Below, piece by piece: positions 1-19,527 of a stretch of DNA of 64,000 bases. The stretch spans positions 124,001 to 188,000 of the forward strand of contig NZ_FNAQ01000002.1 in the NCBI RefSeq assembly GCF_900101955.1, in the 5' to 3' direction. Positions within the stretch are counted from its first letter, which is position 1, and every line of letters starts with the position of its first letter. The notes below the pieces were generated by a model, which was not told the origin of the DNA, searched no databases, and worked only from the letters and a program-made list of their open reading frames with translations. Origin of the DNA: Desulfuromonas thiophila. GTDB taxonomy: Bacteria; Desulfobacterota; Desulfuromonadia; Desulfuromonadales; Desulfuromonadaceae. The position numbers were made by a program, and so were the translations under genes.

Positions 1-200
1 GAATCGTTCATGCGCCGGTTGGCAAGGCTTCTTTCGATGCCGCTACCCTGCAGGACAATATTGTTTCCTTGATGGATGCTTTGATTAAAGCTAAGCCGGC
101 GACCGCCAAGGGGACCTATCTGAAAAAAATCAGTGTCTCCAGCACGATGGGCCCTGGCATCTTTGTTGATGTCGCCGGAGTGCAGGCGCTGGTGAAATAG
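1..200 (+). CDS. rplA: 50S ribosomal protein L1, C-terminal part (5' end outside window)
   Basis: Only the last 65 codons are present; the reading frame begins at base 3 and stops with TAG at 198-200. The translation contains the L1 C-terminal signature ([11 protein letters not shown], then [11 protein letters not shown]). L1 binds 23S rRNA at the mobile L1 stalk and, in well-studied bacteria, represses its own operon. Its position directly before rplJ-rplL-rpoBC is the usual rplKAJL-rpoBC order. Confidence 0.95.
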   Translation, partial: IVHAPVGKASFDAATLQDNIVSLMDALIKAKPATAKGTYLKKISVSSTMGPGIFVDVAGVQALVK

Positions 201-235
201 AGCGGCCGCCTGCCGGCCGCGAGTAAGTGCTATCG

Positions 236-272
236 AAACAGCAGGCCAGGTACGCCCTGTCCTGCTGTTTTT
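236..272 (+). terminator. terminator-like hairpin between rplA and rplJ
   Basis: AAACAGCAGG (236-245) pairs with CCTGCTGTTT (261-270), with an inner CAGG/CCTG pairing that extends the stem. A T-run follows at 268-272, partly inside the stem. A second GC-rich inverted repeat (GCGGCCG 202-208, CGGCCGC 214-220) lies just upstream without a T-run. The hairpin would end or attenuate L1-operon transcription before the L10 leader. Confidence 0.5.
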
Positions 273-282
273 GGTATCTTCC

Positions 283-400
283 CTGTCGAAGACAGCAGGT
301 AAGACCTGTTGCAGGGTCCTTTAATGCGTTTGCGCCTGCCGAGACGGCTTGAGACTCCGCGTCTCCCTGAAGTCTGCACGGGGGAGTTTCCTACATTTTA
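283..400 (+). promoter_or_regulatory. ribosomal protein L10 leader (autoregulatory 5' UTR of rplJL)
   Basis: The leader before rplJ carries segments typical of the L10 leader family: CGAAGACAGCAGG near 287, CTTTAATGC near 320 and CCTGCCGAG near 336, followed by further inverted repeats up to the Shine-Dalgarno AAAGGAGG. In other bacteria the L10-L7/L12 complex binds this RNA and represses rplJL translation. Recognition is by eye from conserved segments and position, so the edges are approximate. Confidence 0.7.
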
Positions 401-419
401 AAGGAAAGGAGGAGAGGGA

Positions 420-938
420 ATGGACGATCAGAAAAAACGTCAGCTGGTTGAAGAACTCGCCGGCAAACTCAGAACGGCCAAGGCGGCTTATCTGGCAGAT
501 TATCGTGGCCTGACAGTCGAGCAGGTGAATGATCTGCGTGGCAAACTGCGTGCAACTGGAGCAGAATACCGCGTGGTCAAAAACACCTTGCTGCGTATTG
601 CTGCCAAGGATACCGGTTTTGAGTGCCTTGATGCGCAACTTGCTGGTCCGACCGCAATCACCATTGTGCAGGATGATCCCGTCGCTCCGGCGAAGGTGTT
701 GTCAGACTACGCCAAGGGCAGCAAGGTCTTTGAGCTGAGGTCAGGCGCACTTGATGGCAAGCTGCTGTCAACAGACGATATCCAGGCATTGTCCGAGCTG
801 CCCAGCCGAGAAGTGCTTCTGGCTCGGGTATTGGGTTCAATCAATGCCCCGGTCAGCAATTTTGTCGGTGTGCTGGCCGCGATACCGCGCTCGTTTGTGC
901 AGGTGCTGGCCGCGATCCAAGACAAGAAGGCGGCTTGA
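420..938 (+). CDS. rplJ: 50S ribosomal protein L10
   Basis: 172 residues, the normal L10 length. The N-terminal domain (about 1-130) anchors the stalk to 23S rRNA, and the C-terminal helix (about 135-170) carries L7/L12 dimers. The ATG at 420 is preceded by AAAGGAAAGGAGG. It lies between the leader at 283-400 and rplL, so it should be autoregulated together with rplL. Nothing unusual was seen in the protein. Confidence 0.97.
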   Translation: MDDQKKRQLVEELAGKLRTAKAAYLADYRGLTVEQVNDLRGKLRATGAEYRVVKNTLLRIAAKDTGFECLDAQLAGPTAITIVQDDPVAPAKVLSDYAKGSKVFELRSGALDGKLLSTDDIQALSELPSREVLLARVLGSINAPVSNFVGVLAAIPRSFVQVLAAIQDKKAA

Positions 939-998
939 TCCGCCAGATCATTTATCGTAGTTCATACGTTTACGTTATTACCCGGATGGAGAAAAACA

Positions 999-1382
999 AT
1001 GGCCGAGATCACCAAAGAGCAGGTAATTGAATTCATCGAGAAAATGACGGTTCTGGAGCTGGCTGAGCTGGTCAAGGAGCTGGAGGACAAGTTTGGCGTT
1101 TCTGCCGCTGCGCCGGTTGCCGTTGCCGCCGCTGGCCCGGCTGCTGCTGCCGCCCCGGCTGAAGAAGAAAAGACCGAGTTCGACGTCATCCTGGCTTCGG
1201 CTGGCGATAAGAAGATCAATGTCATCAAGGTTGTCCGTGCTGTGACCGGCCTGGGCCTGAAAGAAGCCAAGGACATGGTTGACGGTGCGCCCAGCACGGT
1301 TAAGGAAGCCGCTCCCAAGGAAGAGGCAGAGAACATCAAGAAGCAGCTCGAAGAAGCAGGCGCTTCTGTTCAACTCAAGTAG
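999..1382 (+). CDS. rplL: 50S ribosomal protein L7/L12
   Basis: 127 residues. The N-terminal dimerisation domain is followed by a very Ala/Pro-rich flexible hinge (about residues 35-58) and the C-terminal domain with TEFDVIL and the factor-binding helix [11 protein letters not shown]. The hinge is nearly pure Ala/Pro/Val. L7/L12 recruits EF-Tu, EF-G and other GTPases to the ribosome. The ATG at 999 has a GGATGGAG Shine-Dalgarno region. It sits 60 bases after rplJ and upstream of a hairpin that separates it from rpoB. Confidence 0.98.
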   Translation: MAEITKEQVIEFIEKMTVLELAELVKELEDKFGVSAAAPVAVAAAGPAAAAAPAEEEKTEFDVILASAGDKKINVIKVVRAVTGLGLKEAKDMVDGAPSTVKEAAPKEEAENIKKQLEEAGASVQLK

Positions 1383-1407
1383 TTTCTGGCTCGATAATTC
1401 CGCTCTA

Positions 1408-1434
1408 AGCCAAGGTCGCTCTGCGGCCTTGGCT
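1408..1434 (+). terminator. attenuator-like hairpin in the rplL-rpoB gap
   Basis: AGCCAAGG (1408-1415) and CCTTGGCT (1427-1434) form a perfect 8-bp stem with an 11-base loop, followed by a loosely T-rich stretch (GTTCTGCGTTCTTT). In E. coli a partial terminator at the same place lowers rpoBC expression relative to rplL. The weak T-run suggests partial, not full, termination here. Confidence 0.5.
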
Positions 1435-1463
1435 GTTCTGCGTTCTTTCCCCAAGGAGTGATC

Positions 1464-5576
<4,113 letters not shown>

Positions 5577-5603
5577 ATCTGCCTTCCCGTAAGGAGACCT
5601 GTT

Positions 5604-9776
<4,173 letters not shown>

Positions 9777-9804
9777 GCAAAAAGACGGGCCTGACAGGTT
9801 GAGC

Positions 9805-9832
9805 GCCCGCCGGTGTTCCGGCGGGCTTTTTT
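9805..9832 (+). terminator. rho-independent terminator after rpoC
   Basis: GCCCGCCGG (9805-9813), loop TGTT, CCGGCGGGC (9818-9826), then six T. A perfect 9-bp GC-rich stem with a tetraloop, 29 bases after the rpoC stop codon. Confidence 0.93.
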
Positions 9833-9869
9833 GCATTAGCGGAAAAAACAGAGCAGCGGCACAAGGTTC

Positions 9870-9898
9870 TTGACAAGGGGCTGGGCAGTTGCTACTGT
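9870..9898 (+). promoter_or_regulatory. sigma70-type promoter for the str-S10-spc-alpha cluster
   Basis: The -35 box TTGACA (9870-9875) matches the consensus perfectly. A 17-base spacer is followed by TACTGT (9893-9898) as the -10 box. It lies between the rpoC terminator and rpsL, leaving a leader of about 60 bases. This is the only clear promoter seen before the long rpsL-rplQ run, although internal promoters cannot be excluded by eye. Confidence 0.8.
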
Positions 9899-9966
9899 TC
9901 GCGGGTTTCCCCGCTTGGGGAGCACTGTTCTTTCAATTCTGTGAATAGTAATTTCGGGAGTAGGAA

Positions 9967-10338
9967 ATGCCGACAATCAATCAGCTGATCCGCAAGGGAC
10001 GCAACAAGAAAGAAAGGAAGTCGACGGCGCCTGCGCTGAAGTCGAATCCGCAGCGGCGCGGGGTCTGTACCCGCGTGTATACCACGACTCCGAAGAAGCC
10101 GAACTCGGCGTTGCGCAAGGTTGCTCGTGTGCGTCTGACGAATGGCATCGTTGTCACCTCGTATATTCCAGGTGTCGGCCACAATCTGCAGGAGCACTCG
10201 GTTGTGCTGGTGCGTGGCGGCCGTGTCAAGGACTTGCCGGGTGTTCGTTACCATATCGTTCGTGGTGCGCTGGACCTTGCTGGGGTGAAGGACCGTATGC
10301 AGGCGCGTTCCAAATACGGCGCCAAGCGTCCCAAGTAG
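9967..10338 (+). CDS. rpsL: 30S ribosomal protein S12
   Basis: 123 residues. The decoding-site loop PKKPNSA (42-48) has the wild-type, streptomycin-sensitive lysine at 43. [11 protein letters not shown] contains the aspartate that is methylthiolated by RimO in other bacteria. The ATG at 967 of this block follows a GGGAGTAGGA Shine-Dalgarno region. First gene of the str block (rpsL-rpsG-fusA-tuf). Confidence 0.98.
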   Translation: MPTINQLIRKGRNKKERKSTAPALKSNPQRRGVCTRVYTTTPKKPNSALRKVARVRLTNGIVVTSYIPGVGHNLQEHSVVLVRGGRVKDLPGVRYHIVRGALDLAGVKDRMQARSKYGAKRPK

Positions 10339-10367
10339 GACTCAAGATTACAAGAGGTCGATAAAAG

Positions 10368-10838
10368 ATGCCGAGAAGAAGAGAAATCGCGAAGCGGATC
10401 GTTCTGGCGGATCCCAAGTTCAATGATCGTCTGGTAACCAAGTTTGTCAATTACCTGATGGTCGGCGGCAAGAAGAGTGTGGCTGAGAAGATTGTCTATG
10501 GCGCTTTCGATTTGATTGCCCAGCGCAGTGGTGAAGAGGCCCTGGATATTTTCAAGAAAGCTTTTGAAAATGTTCGGCCGGTGCTGGAGGTCAAGTCGAG
10601 ACGTGTTGGCGGCTCTACATATCAGGTTCCCATTGAGGTGCGGCCCGACCGGCGTAATGCCCTGGTGATTCGCTGGGTTATGAATGCAGCGCGGAATCGT
10701 GGCGAAAAGACCATGCGGGAGCGGTTGGCGGGCGAGTTGCTCGATGCCGCAGCCAATCGCGGTTCTGCTGTGAAGAAGAAAGAAGATACGCACCGTATGG
10801 CTGAGGCTAATAAGGCCTTTGCCCATTATCGCTGGTAG
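10368..10838 (+). CDS. rpsG: 30S ribosomal protein S7
   Basis: 156 residues, beginning PRRREIAKR, with the conserved C-terminal [12 protein letters not shown]7 nucleates assembly of the 30S head and contacts E-site tRNA; in E. coli it is the str operon repressor. A candidate site for such regulation in the rpsL-rpsG gap (29 bases) could not be recognised. AGAGG precedes the ATG. Confidence 0.98.
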   Translation: MPRRREIAKRIVLADPKFNDRLVTKFVNYLMVGGKKSVAEKIVYGAFDLIAQRSGEEALDIFKKAFENVRPVLEVKSRRVGGSTYQVPIEVRPDRRNALVIRWVMNAARNRGEKTMRERLAGELLDAAANRGSAVKKKEDTHRMAEANKAFAHYRW

Positions 10839-10862
10839 GACCGGTCTGGAGGACGTAGAGCA

Positions 10863-12938
10863 GTGGCACGTACAGTATCTCTTGCAAATACGCGCAATAT
10901 CGGCATTATGGCGCACATTGATGCCGGTAAGACGACGACGACGGAACGTATTCTGTTTTATACGGGCGTTTCGCATAAGATTGGTGAAGTCCATGATGGC
11001 GCAGCGACCATGGACTGGATGGAGCAGGAGCAGGAACGCGGAATTACTATTACCTCAGCTGCGACTACCTGTTTCTGGAAAGATCACCGCATCAACATCA
11101 TTGATACCCCCGGCCACGTCGATTTTACGATCGAAGTGGAGCGGTCCCTGCGCGTCCTCGATGGATCTGTTGCCGTATTCTGTTCGGTTGGTGGCGTAGA
11201 GCCTCAGTCTGAGACTGTCTGGCGGCAGGCCGACAAATATGGCGTTCCCCGCCTGGCTTTCATCAACAAGATGGATCGGATCGGCGCCGACTTCAGTAAT
11301 GGTGTCGCCATGATGCGCGACCGCTTGGGCGCCAATCCGGTGCCGCTGCAGATTCCCATTGGCAAGGAAGAAAATTTCCGTGGTGTGATCGACCTGATTG
11401 GTATGCGGGCCGTGGTCTGGGATGATGAGACCATGGGAGCCAAGTACGAGGTCGTTGATATCCCTTCCGATCTCGCAGACGAGGCTGCTGCCGCACGTGA
11501 GGCCATGCTGGATGAGCTGTGTTCTCATGACGACGCCTTGATGGAAAAGTATCTCGGCGGAGAGGAGCTCAGCGTTGAGGAGATCAAGCAGGCGGTACGA
11601 AAGGCGACCATCGCTCTGCAGATCAATCCGGTGATTTGCGGCAGTTCGTTCAAGAATAAAGGTGTGCAGCTGCTGCTTGATGCTGTGGTTGATTTCATGC
11701 CCTGCCCGACCGACGTTCCTGCGATTGAAGGGGTCAATGAGAAGGGTGAGGAGCTTACCCGCCCGGCTGATGATAAGGGCCCCTTTGCAGCGCTGGCGTT
11801 CAAGATCATGACAGATCCCTTCGTCGGTTCGCTGACTTTCTTCCGTGTTTATTCGGGCATCGCTGAAGCTGGAACGGCGGTTCTGAACTCCACCAAGGAT
11901 AAAAAAGAACGTCTTGGTCGTATCCTCAAGATGCATGCCAATAAGCGTGAGGAGATCAAGGAGGTCTACTCCGGTGATATCGCTGCGGCGGTGGGGCTGA
12001 AATACACCACCACCGGCGACACGCTTTGCGATCCGAATAATGTTTGTCTGCTTGAATCCATGGAATTTCCTGAGCCGGTGATTCATATCGCCATCGAGCC
12101 TAAGACCAAGGGCGACCAGGAAAAGTTGGGCGTCGCGCTGGGAAAACTGCTGGCGGAGGATCCCTCGCTGCGTGTTAAGACAGACGAGGAGACCGGCCAG
12201 ACCATTCTGTCCGGCATGGGCGAACTGCACCTGGAGATTATTGTCGACCGGCTCAAGCGTGAATTCAATGTGGTGGCCAATGTTGGTGCTCCTCAGGTCG
12301 CCTATCGCGAATCGATTACCAAGAAGGTCGAGGTTCAGGGCAAGTTTGTTCGCCAGTCCGGCGGTCGTGGACAGTATGGTGATTGCTGGCTGCGGATTGA
12401 GCCGCAGGAGCCCGGCGCTGGTTTCGAGTTTGTTGATGAAATCAAGGGTGGTGTCATCCCCCGTGAATATATCCCGGCTGTTGGCAAGGGTGCCGAGGAG
12501 GCGTCGCACAATGGCGTGTTGGCCGGCTTCCCCATTGTTGATGTCAAGGTAACGGTGTTTGACGGTTCATACCATGATGTTGACTCGTCCGAGATGGCCT
12601 TCAAGATCGCTGGCTCCATGGGCTTCAAGGCCGGTGCGGCCAAGGCAGATCCGGTTCTGCTGGAGCCGATGATGGCGGTAGAGGTGGTAGTGCCGGAGGA
12701 GTACATGGGGGATGTTATCGGCGACCTGAACAGTCGCCGGGGCAAGATTATGGGGATGAATGCCCGTGGTGGCGCCCAGGTGATCAGTGCGCATGTGCCG
12801 TTGGCCAGCATGTTTGGCTATGCCACCGATCTGCGCAGCGCTACTCAGGGCCGTGCGACCTACTCGATGGTGTTTGATCACTACGAGCAGGTTCCTAAGG
12901 CGATTTCAGAAGAGATTATTGCTAAGGTGAAAGGTTAG
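10863..12938 (+). CDS. fusA: elongation factor G
   Basis: 691 residues; GTG start at 10863 preceded by GGAGG. The GTPase domain is complete: P-loop AHIDAGKTT (17-25), switch [10 protein letters not shown], and NKMD specificity motif. Domains II-V follow, including [11 protein letters not shown] and the domain IV tip region. EF-G drives translocation and, with RRF, ribosome recycling. Codon choice is mixed at third positions (16 of the first 30 codons end in A/T), unlike tuf immediately downstream. Confidence 0.98.
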   Translation: MARTVSLANTRNIGIMAHIDAGKTTTTERILFYTGVSHKIGEVHDGAATMDWMEQEQERGITITSAATTCFWKDHRINIIDTPGHVDFTIEVERSLRVLDGSVAVFCSVGGVEPQSETVWRQADKYGVPRLAFINKMDRIGADFSNGVAMMRDRLGANPVPLQIPIGKEENFRGVIDLIGMRAVVWDDETMGAKYEVVDIPSDLADEAAAAREAMLDELCSHDDALMEKYLGGEELSVEEIKQAVRKATIALQINPVICGSSFKNKGVQLLLDAVVDFMPCPTDVPAIEGVNEKGEELTRPADDKGPFAALAFKIMTDPFVGSLTFFRVYSGIAEAGTAVLNSTKDKKERLGRILKMHANKREEIKEVYSGDIAAAVGLKYTTTGDTLCDPNNVCLLESMEFPEPVIHIAIEPKTKGDQEKLGVALGKLLAEDPSLRVKTDEETGQTILSGMGELHLEIIVDRLKREFNVVANVGAPQVAYRESITKKVEVQGKFVRQSGGRGQYGDCWLRIEPQEPGAGFEFVDEIKGGVIPREYIPAVGKGAEEASHNGVLAGFPIVDVKVTVFDGSYHDVDSSEMAFKIAGSMGFKAGAAKADPVLLEPMMAVEVVVPEEYMGDVIGDLNSRRGKIMGMNARGGAQVISAHVPLASMFGYATDLRSATQGRATYSMVFDHYEQVPKAISEEIIAKVKG

Positions 12939-12947
12939 GAGTCTGCC

Positions 12948-14138
<1,191 letters not shown>

Positions 14139-14157
14139 GTTTTAATAGGGGTTGCAG

Positions 14158-14466
14158 ATGTCTAGCCAGAAAATCAGAATCCGCCTGAAGGCGTATGATC
14201 ACAAGCTGCTTGATATGGCGGTGAATGAAATTGTCGATACGGTAAAACGTACCGGTTCCCATCTAGCCGGGCCTATTCCGCTGCCGACGGTAATTAATAA
14301 GTATTGCGTAATTCGTGGTCCCCATGTGGACAAGAGCAGCCGCGAGCAATTTGAGGTGCGGACCCATAAACGCCTGCTGGATATCCTTGATCCGACGCAA
14401 CAGACGGTCGACGCGCTGATGAAGCTTGATCTGTCCGCTGGTGTGTTCGTCGAAATCAAGCTTTAG
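14158..14466 (+). CDS. rpsJ: 30S ribosomal protein S10
   Basis: 102 residues from the ATG at 14158. An in-frame TTG two codons upstream is possible, but AATAGGGG is better placed for the ATG, and [14 protein letters not shown] matches the usual S10 N-terminus. S10 is part of the 30S head and, as NusE, of antitermination complexes. No L4-type S10 leader is apparent: the tuf-rpsJ gap is only 19 bases, so the S10 block is probably read through from the str promoter. Confidence 0.97.
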   Translation: MSSQKIRIRLKAYDHKLLDMAVNEIVDTVKRTGSHLAGPIPLPTVINKYCVIRGPHVDKSSREQFEVRTHKRLLDILDPTQQTVDALMKLDLSAGVFVEIKL

Positions 14467-14498
14467 GACTCAGTACGGATTAAGGTGAGGATAAAACA

Positions 14499-15128
14499 AT
14501 GGTAAACGGTATTCTTGGAAAAAAACTGGGGATGACCCAGATATTTACCGAGAGCGGTAACCGGATTCCGGTCACGGTGATTCAGGCAGGCCCCTGTGTG
14601 GTGGTGCAGAAAAAGCAGGCCGAGACGGATGGTTACTGCGCGGTACAGGTTGGTTTCGACGAACAGAAGGCCCAGCGCCTGACCAAGCCGGAGCTCGGAC
14701 ATTTCAATAAGGCGGGTAAGGGTGTGTTTCGCTACCTGCGTGAATTGGCTGGGGATGTTGCCGAGTATGAGGTAGGGGCGGAAATCCGCTGCGCCGATGT
14801 GTTTGCCGCTGGTGACATCGTTGATGTTACCGGCACAAGCAAGGGTAAAGGGTTTCAGGGGGTCATCAAGCGATGGAATTTTTCCGGTGGTCGTTCGACT
14901 CACGGTTCGAAGTTTCATCGTGCGCCGGGCTCCATTGGCTGCAGCGCCTGGCCCTCTCGCGTGTTCAAGGGTAAGAAAATGGCCGGCCAGATGGGCAATG
15001 CCCAGGTGACGGTGCAGAACCTTGAGATCGTCGATGTGCGGGCGGAGCAGAACCTGATTCTGGTCAAGGGTGCGATCCCTGGGCCGAAAGAGGGCCTGGT
15101 GACCATCCGTAAAGCGGTCAAGGCCTAG
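14499..15128 (+). CDS. rplC: 50S ribosomal protein L3
   Basis: 209 residues, beginning [15 protein letters not shown]. The conserved loop reaching toward the peptidyl-transferase centre ([12 protein letters not shown], about 129-140) is present. L3 is an early 50S assembly protein. AGGTGAGGA lies before the ATG. Confidence 0.98.
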   Translation: MVNGILGKKLGMTQIFTESGNRIPVTVIQAGPCVVVQKKQAETDGYCAVQVGFDEQKAQRLTKPELGHFNKAGKGVFRYLRELAGDVAEYEVGAEIRCADVFAAGDIVDVTGTSKGKGFQGVIKRWNFSGGRSTHGSKFHRAPGSIGCSAWPSRVFKGKKMAGQMGNAQVTVQNLEIVDVRAEQNLILVKGAIPGPKEGLVTIRKAVKA

Positions 15129-15151
15129 TCAGGGATACGGGAGAAGTAACA

Positions 15152-15775
15152 ATGGCTAAAATCACTGTTTACGATATGCAGAAAAATCAGGTAGGCGAGC
15201 GCGAAATTGCTGACAGTATCTTTGATACGCAGGTTCGTGGCTACCTGATTCATGATATGGTGCGTTACCAGCTGGCGGCTCGCCGCCAGGGTACCGCAGC
15301 AAGCAAGAACCGCAGCGCGGTTTCTGGTGGTGGGAAAAAGCCCTACAAGCAGAAGGGCACCGGCAATGCCCGCCAGGGCTGCATCCGTGCACCGCACTTT
15401 GTTGGTGGTGGTGCCGCGTTCGGGCCGAGTCCGCGTAGCTACGCCTTCAAGCTTAACCGTAAGGTCAAAAAAGCGGCTCTGTGTTCGGCACTGTCCTGCC
15501 GGTTTCAGGAAAATGCTCTGACCGTACTGTCTGAGCTGAAAATGGACAAGATCAGCACCAAGGAGTTTGCCCAACTGGTGAACCGTTTCGAACTGCAGGA
15601 TGCCTTGTTTGTTGTCGATGCGCCCAATCTCGAGGTCGAACTGTCGGCTCGTAACCTTCGGAATGTCAAGGTGTTGCGCCCTGAGGGTGTTAACGTCTAT
15701 GATGTGATGAAGTATCACGCCCTGGTGATGACGGAAGGAGCTGTGGAGCAGCTGGAAGGAGCATTGGCGTCATGA
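15152..15775 (+). CDS. rplD: 50S ribosomal protein L4
   Basis: 207 residues. The extended loop lining the exit tunnel ([16 protein letters not shown]) is present. In E. coli L4 also represses the S10 operon, but no leader target is visible here. The stop codon overlaps the rplW start by four bases (ATGA), indicating translational coupling. Confidence 0.98.
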   Translation: MAKITVYDMQKNQVGEREIADSIFDTQVRGYLIHDMVRYQLAARRQGTAASKNRSAVSGGGKKPYKQKGTGNARQGCIRAPHFVGGGAAFGPSPRSYAFKLNRKVKKAALCSALSCRFQENALTVLSELKMDKISTKEFAQLVNRFELQDALFVVDAPNLEVELSARNLRNVKVLRPEGVNVYDVMKYHALVMTEGAVEQLEGALAS

Positions 15776-16059
15776 AACCCCTCCATCAGATTATCAAGAA
15801 GCCGTTGGTGACGGAAAAAACCGCGATGCAGAAAGAAGGCGGCAACGTCGTGGCTTTTGAGGTTGCCCGCGATGCGAACAAGATTGAAATCAAGCAGGCC
15901 GTCGAAAAAGCCTTCGATGTCAAGGTGGAGGAGGTCAACACCCTGATCGTTGCCGGCAAGGTCAAGCGGGTTGGTCGCCAGTTTGGCAAGCGGCCCAATC
16001 GCAAGAAGGCCTATGTGACTCTTGCCGAAGGCAGCTCGATCGACTTCTTTGGCGTGTGA
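15772..16059 (+). CDS. rplW: 50S ribosomal protein L23
   Basis: 95 residues, with the typical KPLVTEKTA start and the C-terminal [20 protein letters not shown]23 sits at the tunnel exit and docks SRP and trigger factor. It overlaps rplD by four bases, with GGAAGGAG as its Shine-Dalgarno inside rplD. Confidence 0.98.
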   Translation: MKPLHQIIKKPLVTEKTAMQKEGGNVVAFEVARDANKIEIKQAVEKAFDVKVEEVNTLIVAGKVKRVGRQFGKRPNRKKAYVTLAEGSSIDFFGV

Positions 16060-16089
16060 TGACAGTCTAAGGGATACGGAGTAAGAATA

Positions 16090-16914
16090 ATGGCGATCAA
16101 AAAGTTCAAGCCAACCTCGCCGGGCCGGCGCAACATGACGGCCTCGGCTTTTGAGGAGGTTACAACAGCGACACCGGAAAAGTCTCTTGTCGAGCCTCTT
16201 AAGAAAACCGGTGGTCGCAATAACTATGGGCGCATTACCAAGCGCCATACTGGCGGTGGCCACAAGCGCAAGTATCGCATCATCGACTTTAAGCGCGATA
16301 AGAAGGAAATACCGGCTCGGGTGGTTTCCATTGAGTACGATCCGAACCGTTCGTCGCGCATTGCCCTGTTGTCTTATGCTGACGGGGAAAAACGCTATAT
16401 TCTGGCGCCGGCCGGATTGGAGGTCGGGACGGAAATTGTGGCCAGCGAGTCGGCCGATATCAAGCCGGGTAATGCTCTGGCAATCCGTTCGATCCCCGTT
16501 GGTACTTGGGTGCATAACGTCGAACTGCGTGTCGGCAAGGGCGGCCAGTTGGCCCGTAGTGCCGGCGCCTATGCCATGATCGCAGCCAAAGAGGGTCGTT
16601 ACGCCCAGTTGCGTCTGCCCTCTGGTGAGGTTCGGTTGGTGTTGCAGGATTGCTGTGCCACCATCGGTCAGGTTGGTAATATTGATCATGAAAACATCAA
16701 GATCGGCAAGGCCGGTCGCAATCGCTGGCTGGGTAAGCGTCCCCAGTCACGTGGTGTGGCCATGAACCCGGTGGATCATCCTCACGGCGGTGGTGAGGGT
16801 AAAAGTTCCGGTGGCCGTCATCCGGTGACGCCCTGGGGGATTCCGACCAAGGGTTACAAGACTCGCACGAACAAGCGTACCGATCGCTTTATTGTTCGCC
16901 GCAGGACCAAATAG
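16090..16914 (+). CDS. rplB: 50S ribosomal protein L2
   Basis: 274 residues. The C-terminal [16 protein letters not shown] segment (about 229-244) holds the conserved histidine close to the peptidyl-transferase centre. L2 is needed for subunit joining and is among the most conserved ribosomal proteins. Normal length and order. Confidence 0.98.
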   Translation: MAIKKFKPTSPGRRNMTASAFEEVTTATPEKSLVEPLKKTGGRNNYGRITKRHTGGGHKRKYRIIDFKRDKKEIPARVVSIEYDPNRSSRIALLSYADGEKRYILAPAGLEVGTEIVASESADIKPGNALAIRSIPVGTWVHNVELRVGKGGQLARSAGAYAMIAAKEGRYAQLRLPSGEVRLVLQDCCATIGQVGNIDHENIKIGKAGRNRWLGKRPQSRGVAMNPVDHPHGGGEGKSSGGRHPVTPWGIPTKGYKTRTNKRTDRFIVRRRTK

Positions 16915-16925
16915 AGGAGAAAGCC

Positions 16926-17204
16926 GTGGCACGTTCGATCAAAAAAGGCCCTTACGTTCAGGACTGCCTGTTGCGCAAGATTGACCCGCAGGGGGGTGCG
17001 CCTTCCAATAAGGTCATCAAAACCTGGTCCCGGCGCAGCACCATTATCCCGGAGTTTGTTGGTTATACCTTTGCGGTTCATAACGGCAAGAAGTTTTTGC
17101 CGGTTTATGTAACCGAAAACATGGTAGGCCATAAGCTCGGCGAGTTCGCCCCGACCCGTACCTACTTTGGGCACGGCGCTGACAAGAAGTCCAAGAAAAA
17201 ATAA
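16926..17204 (+). CDS. rpsS: 30S ribosomal protein S19
   Basis: 92 residues from a GTG at 16926 behind [16 protein letters not shown] is the canonical N-terminus. [17 protein letters not shown] is the conserved core. S19 with S13 forms part of the 30S head near the A-site finger. Confidence 0.97.
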   Translation: MARSIKKGPYVQDCLLRKIDPQGGAPSNKVIKTWSRRSTIIPEFVGYTFAVHNGKKFLPVYVTENMVGHKLGEFAPTRTYFGHGADKKSKKK

Positions 17205-17222
17205 ACGCAACGGAGTTCCCGG

Positions 17223-17555
17223 ATGGAAGCTAAAGCTAAGTTGAGATATGTCCGCATGTCACCCCAGAAGGCACGCCTGGTGGTCGACATGGTGCGCGGC
17301 AAAGGCGTCCAGGAGGCGCTCAATATTCTGCGTTTTTCGCCGCAGAAGCCCGCCGGCATCGTTGCGGCACTGGTTCAGTCTGCAGTGGCGAATGCCGAGC
17401 AGCAGGGTGTGGCGGACGTCGACCGTCTGTTTGTCAAAACCATTACGGTCGATCAGGGCCCGGCGCTCAAGCGCTTTATTCCCCGGGCTCAGGGCCGTGC
17501 CAGCAAGATTCGTAAACCAACCAGCCACGTTCAGGTTGTCCTGAGCGAGAAATAG
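17223..17555 (+). CDS. rplV: 50S ribosomal protein L22
   Basis: 110 residues. It has [17 protein letters not shown] near the N-terminus and the tunnel-lining hairpin (about 82-98, [15 protein letters not shown]). L22 and L4 form the exit-tunnel constriction where macrolides act. No insertion or deletion of the kind linked to resistance is evident by eye. Confidence 0.98.
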   Translation: MEAKAKLRYVRMSPQKARLVVDMVRGKGVQEALNILRFSPQKPAGIVAALVQSAVANAEQQGVADVDRLFVKTITVDQGPALKRFIPRAQGRASKIRKPTSHVQVVLSEK

Positions 17556-17575
17556 TCAATCAAGGAGGTGATCGT

Positions 17576-18211
17576 TTGGGCCAGAAAGTTCATCCTGTCG
17601 GATTTCGCCTGGGAGTTATCAAGACCTGGGAATCGAAATGGTATGCAGATGAGGACTACTCGCGTTTTGTGCACGAAGACCTCAAGCTGCGGAATTATCT
17701 GAAAAAGCGTCTGTATCACGCCGGGATTTCGAAAATCGAGATTGAGCGCGCTGCAGGCAAGATGAAGCTGAATATTTTTGCGGCACGTCCAGGCATTATT
17801 ATTGGTAAGCGTGGTTCTGAAGTCGAGGTGCTCAAAAAGGAGCTGGCCAAACTCACCGATAAAGAGATTTTTCTCAACATCCAAGAAATTCGCAAGCCGG
17901 AGATGGACGCTCAGCTGGTTGCTGAAGGGGTTGCGCTGCAGCTTGAACGTCGCGTTGCTTTCCGTCGGGCGATGAAGCGCAGCGTCGGCCAGGCCCTGCG
18001 GTTCGGGGCGCAGGGGATTAAAATTACCTGCAGTGGCCGCCTGGGTGGTGCCGAGATGAGTCGCACTGAGTGGTATCGTGAAGGTCGCGTGCCCTTGCAT
18101 ACGTTGCGTGCGGATATTGATTACGGTTTTGCCGAAGCTAAAACTACCTACGGCATTATTGGCGTAAAGGTTCTCATCTTCAAGGGCGAGGTTCTTTCGC
18201 GGGATCTGTAG
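17576..18211 (+). CDS. rpsC: 30S ribosomal protein S3
   Basis: 211 residues. It starts with TTG at 17576 behind AAGGAGGTGAT, which is nearly a full anti-Shine-Dalgarno match. [12 protein letters not shown] is the standard S3 N-terminus. The KH domain contains the [10 protein letters not shown] loop (about 75-84). S3 shapes the mRNA entry channel and contributes to helicase activity. Confidence 0.97.
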   Translation: MGQKVHPVGFRLGVIKTWESKWYADEDYSRFVHEDLKLRNYLKKRLYHAGISKIEIERAAGKMKLNIFAARPGIIIGKRGSEVEVLKKELAKLTDKEIFLNIQEIRKPEMDAQLVAEGVALQLERRVAFRRAMKRSVGQALRFGAQGIKITCSGRLGGAEMSRTEWYREGRVPLHTLRADIDYGFAEAKTTYGIIGVKVLIFKGEVLSRDL

Positions 18212-18236
18212 GCGAGTCAGATAGGAGTATGTTGTC

Positions 18237-18662
18237 ATGTTGATGCCCAAGAAGGTTAAGCATAGAAAGACATTTAAAGGGCGGATGAAGGGCGAAGCCA
18301 GCCGCGGAACCGAAATCAACTTCGGTGACTTTGGGCTTCAGGCCACCATGTGTGGTTGGCTCTCTTCACGGCAGATTGAAGCCGCCCGTCGTGCCATGAC
18401 CCGCTATATCAAGCGTGGTGGTAAGATCTGGATCCGCGCGTTCCCCGATAAGCCGTTGACCCGTAAGGCAGCTGAAACCCGCATGGGTAAAGGTAAGGGT
18501 TCACCGGATAGCTGGGTTGCCGTGATTCGTCCCGGCATGGTGCTTTACGAAATGCAGGGGGTTTCTGAAGAAATCGCTCGCGAGGCGTTTCGTCTGGCGG
18601 CGCACAAGCTGCCGGTGCGGACGAAGTTTGTCAGCAGAGAGGAAGGCAGTAATGAAGGCTAG
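18237..18662 (+). CDS. rplP: 50S ribosomal protein L16
   Basis: 141 residues starting [11 protein letters not shown]. Methionine is encoded at 18237 and 18243; the first gives the usual M-L-x-PK beginning and is best spaced from AGGAG. The conserved [14 protein letters not shown] and TRMGKGKG are intact. L16 supports the A-site region of 23S rRNA. Its last 11 bases overlap rpmC. Confidence 0.97.
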   Translation: MLMPKKVKHRKTFKGRMKGEASRGTEINFGDFGLQATMCGWLSSRQIEAARRAMTRYIKRGGKIWIRAFPDKPLTRKAAETRMGKGKGSPDSWVAVIRPGMVLYEMQGVSEEIAREAFRLAAHKLPVRTKFVSREEGSNEG

Positions 18663-18843
18663 TGAGCTGACTGGTTATAGTGTTGAAGAACTGCAGAAGA
18701 AGTCCCAGGAGCTCAGCCAGGAGCTGTTCAACCTGAAGTTTCAGCTGCATACAGGTCATCTGGAGAATACGGCGAAGATCCCTCAGTTGCGGAAGGATAT
18801 TGCCCGGGTAAAAACTGTTCTGCACACGAAACTTGCTCGTTAG
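18652..18843 (+). CDS. rpmC: 50S ribosomal protein L29
   Basis: 63 residues from the ATG at 18652 ([20 protein letters not shown]); two antiparallel helices are expected. AGAGAGGAAG in the end of rplP is the Shine-Dalgarno. The 11-base overlap with rplP suggests coupled translation. L29 lies next to L23 at the tunnel exit. Confidence 0.95.
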   Translation: MKASELTGYSVEELQKKSQELSQELFNLKFQLHTGHLENTAKIPQLRKDIARVKTVLHTKLAR

Positions 18844-18860
18844 GAATTTGAGGTGATCGA

Positions 18861-19121
18861 ATGACCGCTGAACGTCGAAACAAGAAAAAACTCATCGGGG
18901 TTGTTACCAGCGACAAGATGGATAAAACAGTTGTCGTGCAGATCGATGATCTGGTAAAACACCCCGTTTATAAAAAATATCTGAAGCGCAGAAAAACGTA
19001 TAAGGCGCATGATGAGCACAACCAGTGCGCTGTCGGTGACAAGATTCTGATCGTGGAGTCGCGGCCGTTGTCGCGTGACAAGCGTTGGCGCGTCAGTCAG
19101 ATTCTGGAAAAGTCACTGTAG
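18861..19121 (+). CDS. rpsQ: 30S ribosomal protein S17
   Basis: 86 residues. An OB-fold protein with the signature [15 protein letters not shown] near the N-terminus and the conserved [13 protein letters not shown] near the C-terminus. Primary 16S rRNA binder at the body of the 30S subunit. Confidence 0.97.
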   Translation: MTAERRNKKKLIGVVTSDKMDKTVVVQIDDLVKHPVYKKYLKRRKTYKAHDEHNQCAVGDKILIVESRPLSRDKRWRVSQILEKSL

Positions 19122-19136
19122 CGTGGGAGATCGATC

Positions 19137-19505
19137 ATGATTCAGATGCAAACCACTCTTGATGTCGCAGACAACTCCGGTGCCCGGAAGCTGTGCTGCA
19201 TCAAGGTTCTGGGGGGCTCAAAGCGAAAATATGCCGGACTGGGAGATATCATTATCTGCTCGGTCAAGGAAGCCCTGCCCAATTCCAAGGTGAAAAAAGG
19301 TGATGTTGTTCGCGCCGTGATTGTGCGGACAGCGAAAGAGGTTGCCCGACCTGATGGCTCCTGCATTCGTTTTGACAAGAATTCTGCGGTCGTCGTCAAT
19401 AATGCCGGAGAACCTGTGGGAACGCGTATTTTCGGCCCGGTGGCCCGCGAGTTGCGTGCCCGTCGCTTTATGAAAATCGTATCCCTGGCACCGGAAGTCC
19501 TCTGA
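19137..19505 (+). CDS. rplN: 50S ribosomal protein L14
   Basis: 122 residues, the standard length, beginning [30 protein letters not shown] and the C-terminal [10 protein letters not shown] are typical. L14 forms an intersubunit bridge and is the docking site of the silencing factor RsfS. Confidence 0.98.
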   Translation: MIQMQTTLDVADNSGARKLCCIKVLGGSKRKYAGLGDIIICSVKEALPNSKVKKGDVVRAVIVRTAKEVARPDGSCIRFDKNSAVVVNNAGEPVGTRIFGPVARELRARRFMKIVSLAPEVL

Positions 19506-19527
19506 TCCCAGGCTGGAGATAAATTAA

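Noticed and set aside
202-220. GC-rich inverted repeat right after rplA as the terminator.
   Set aside because: There is no T-run; the hairpin at 236-272 is a better candidate.
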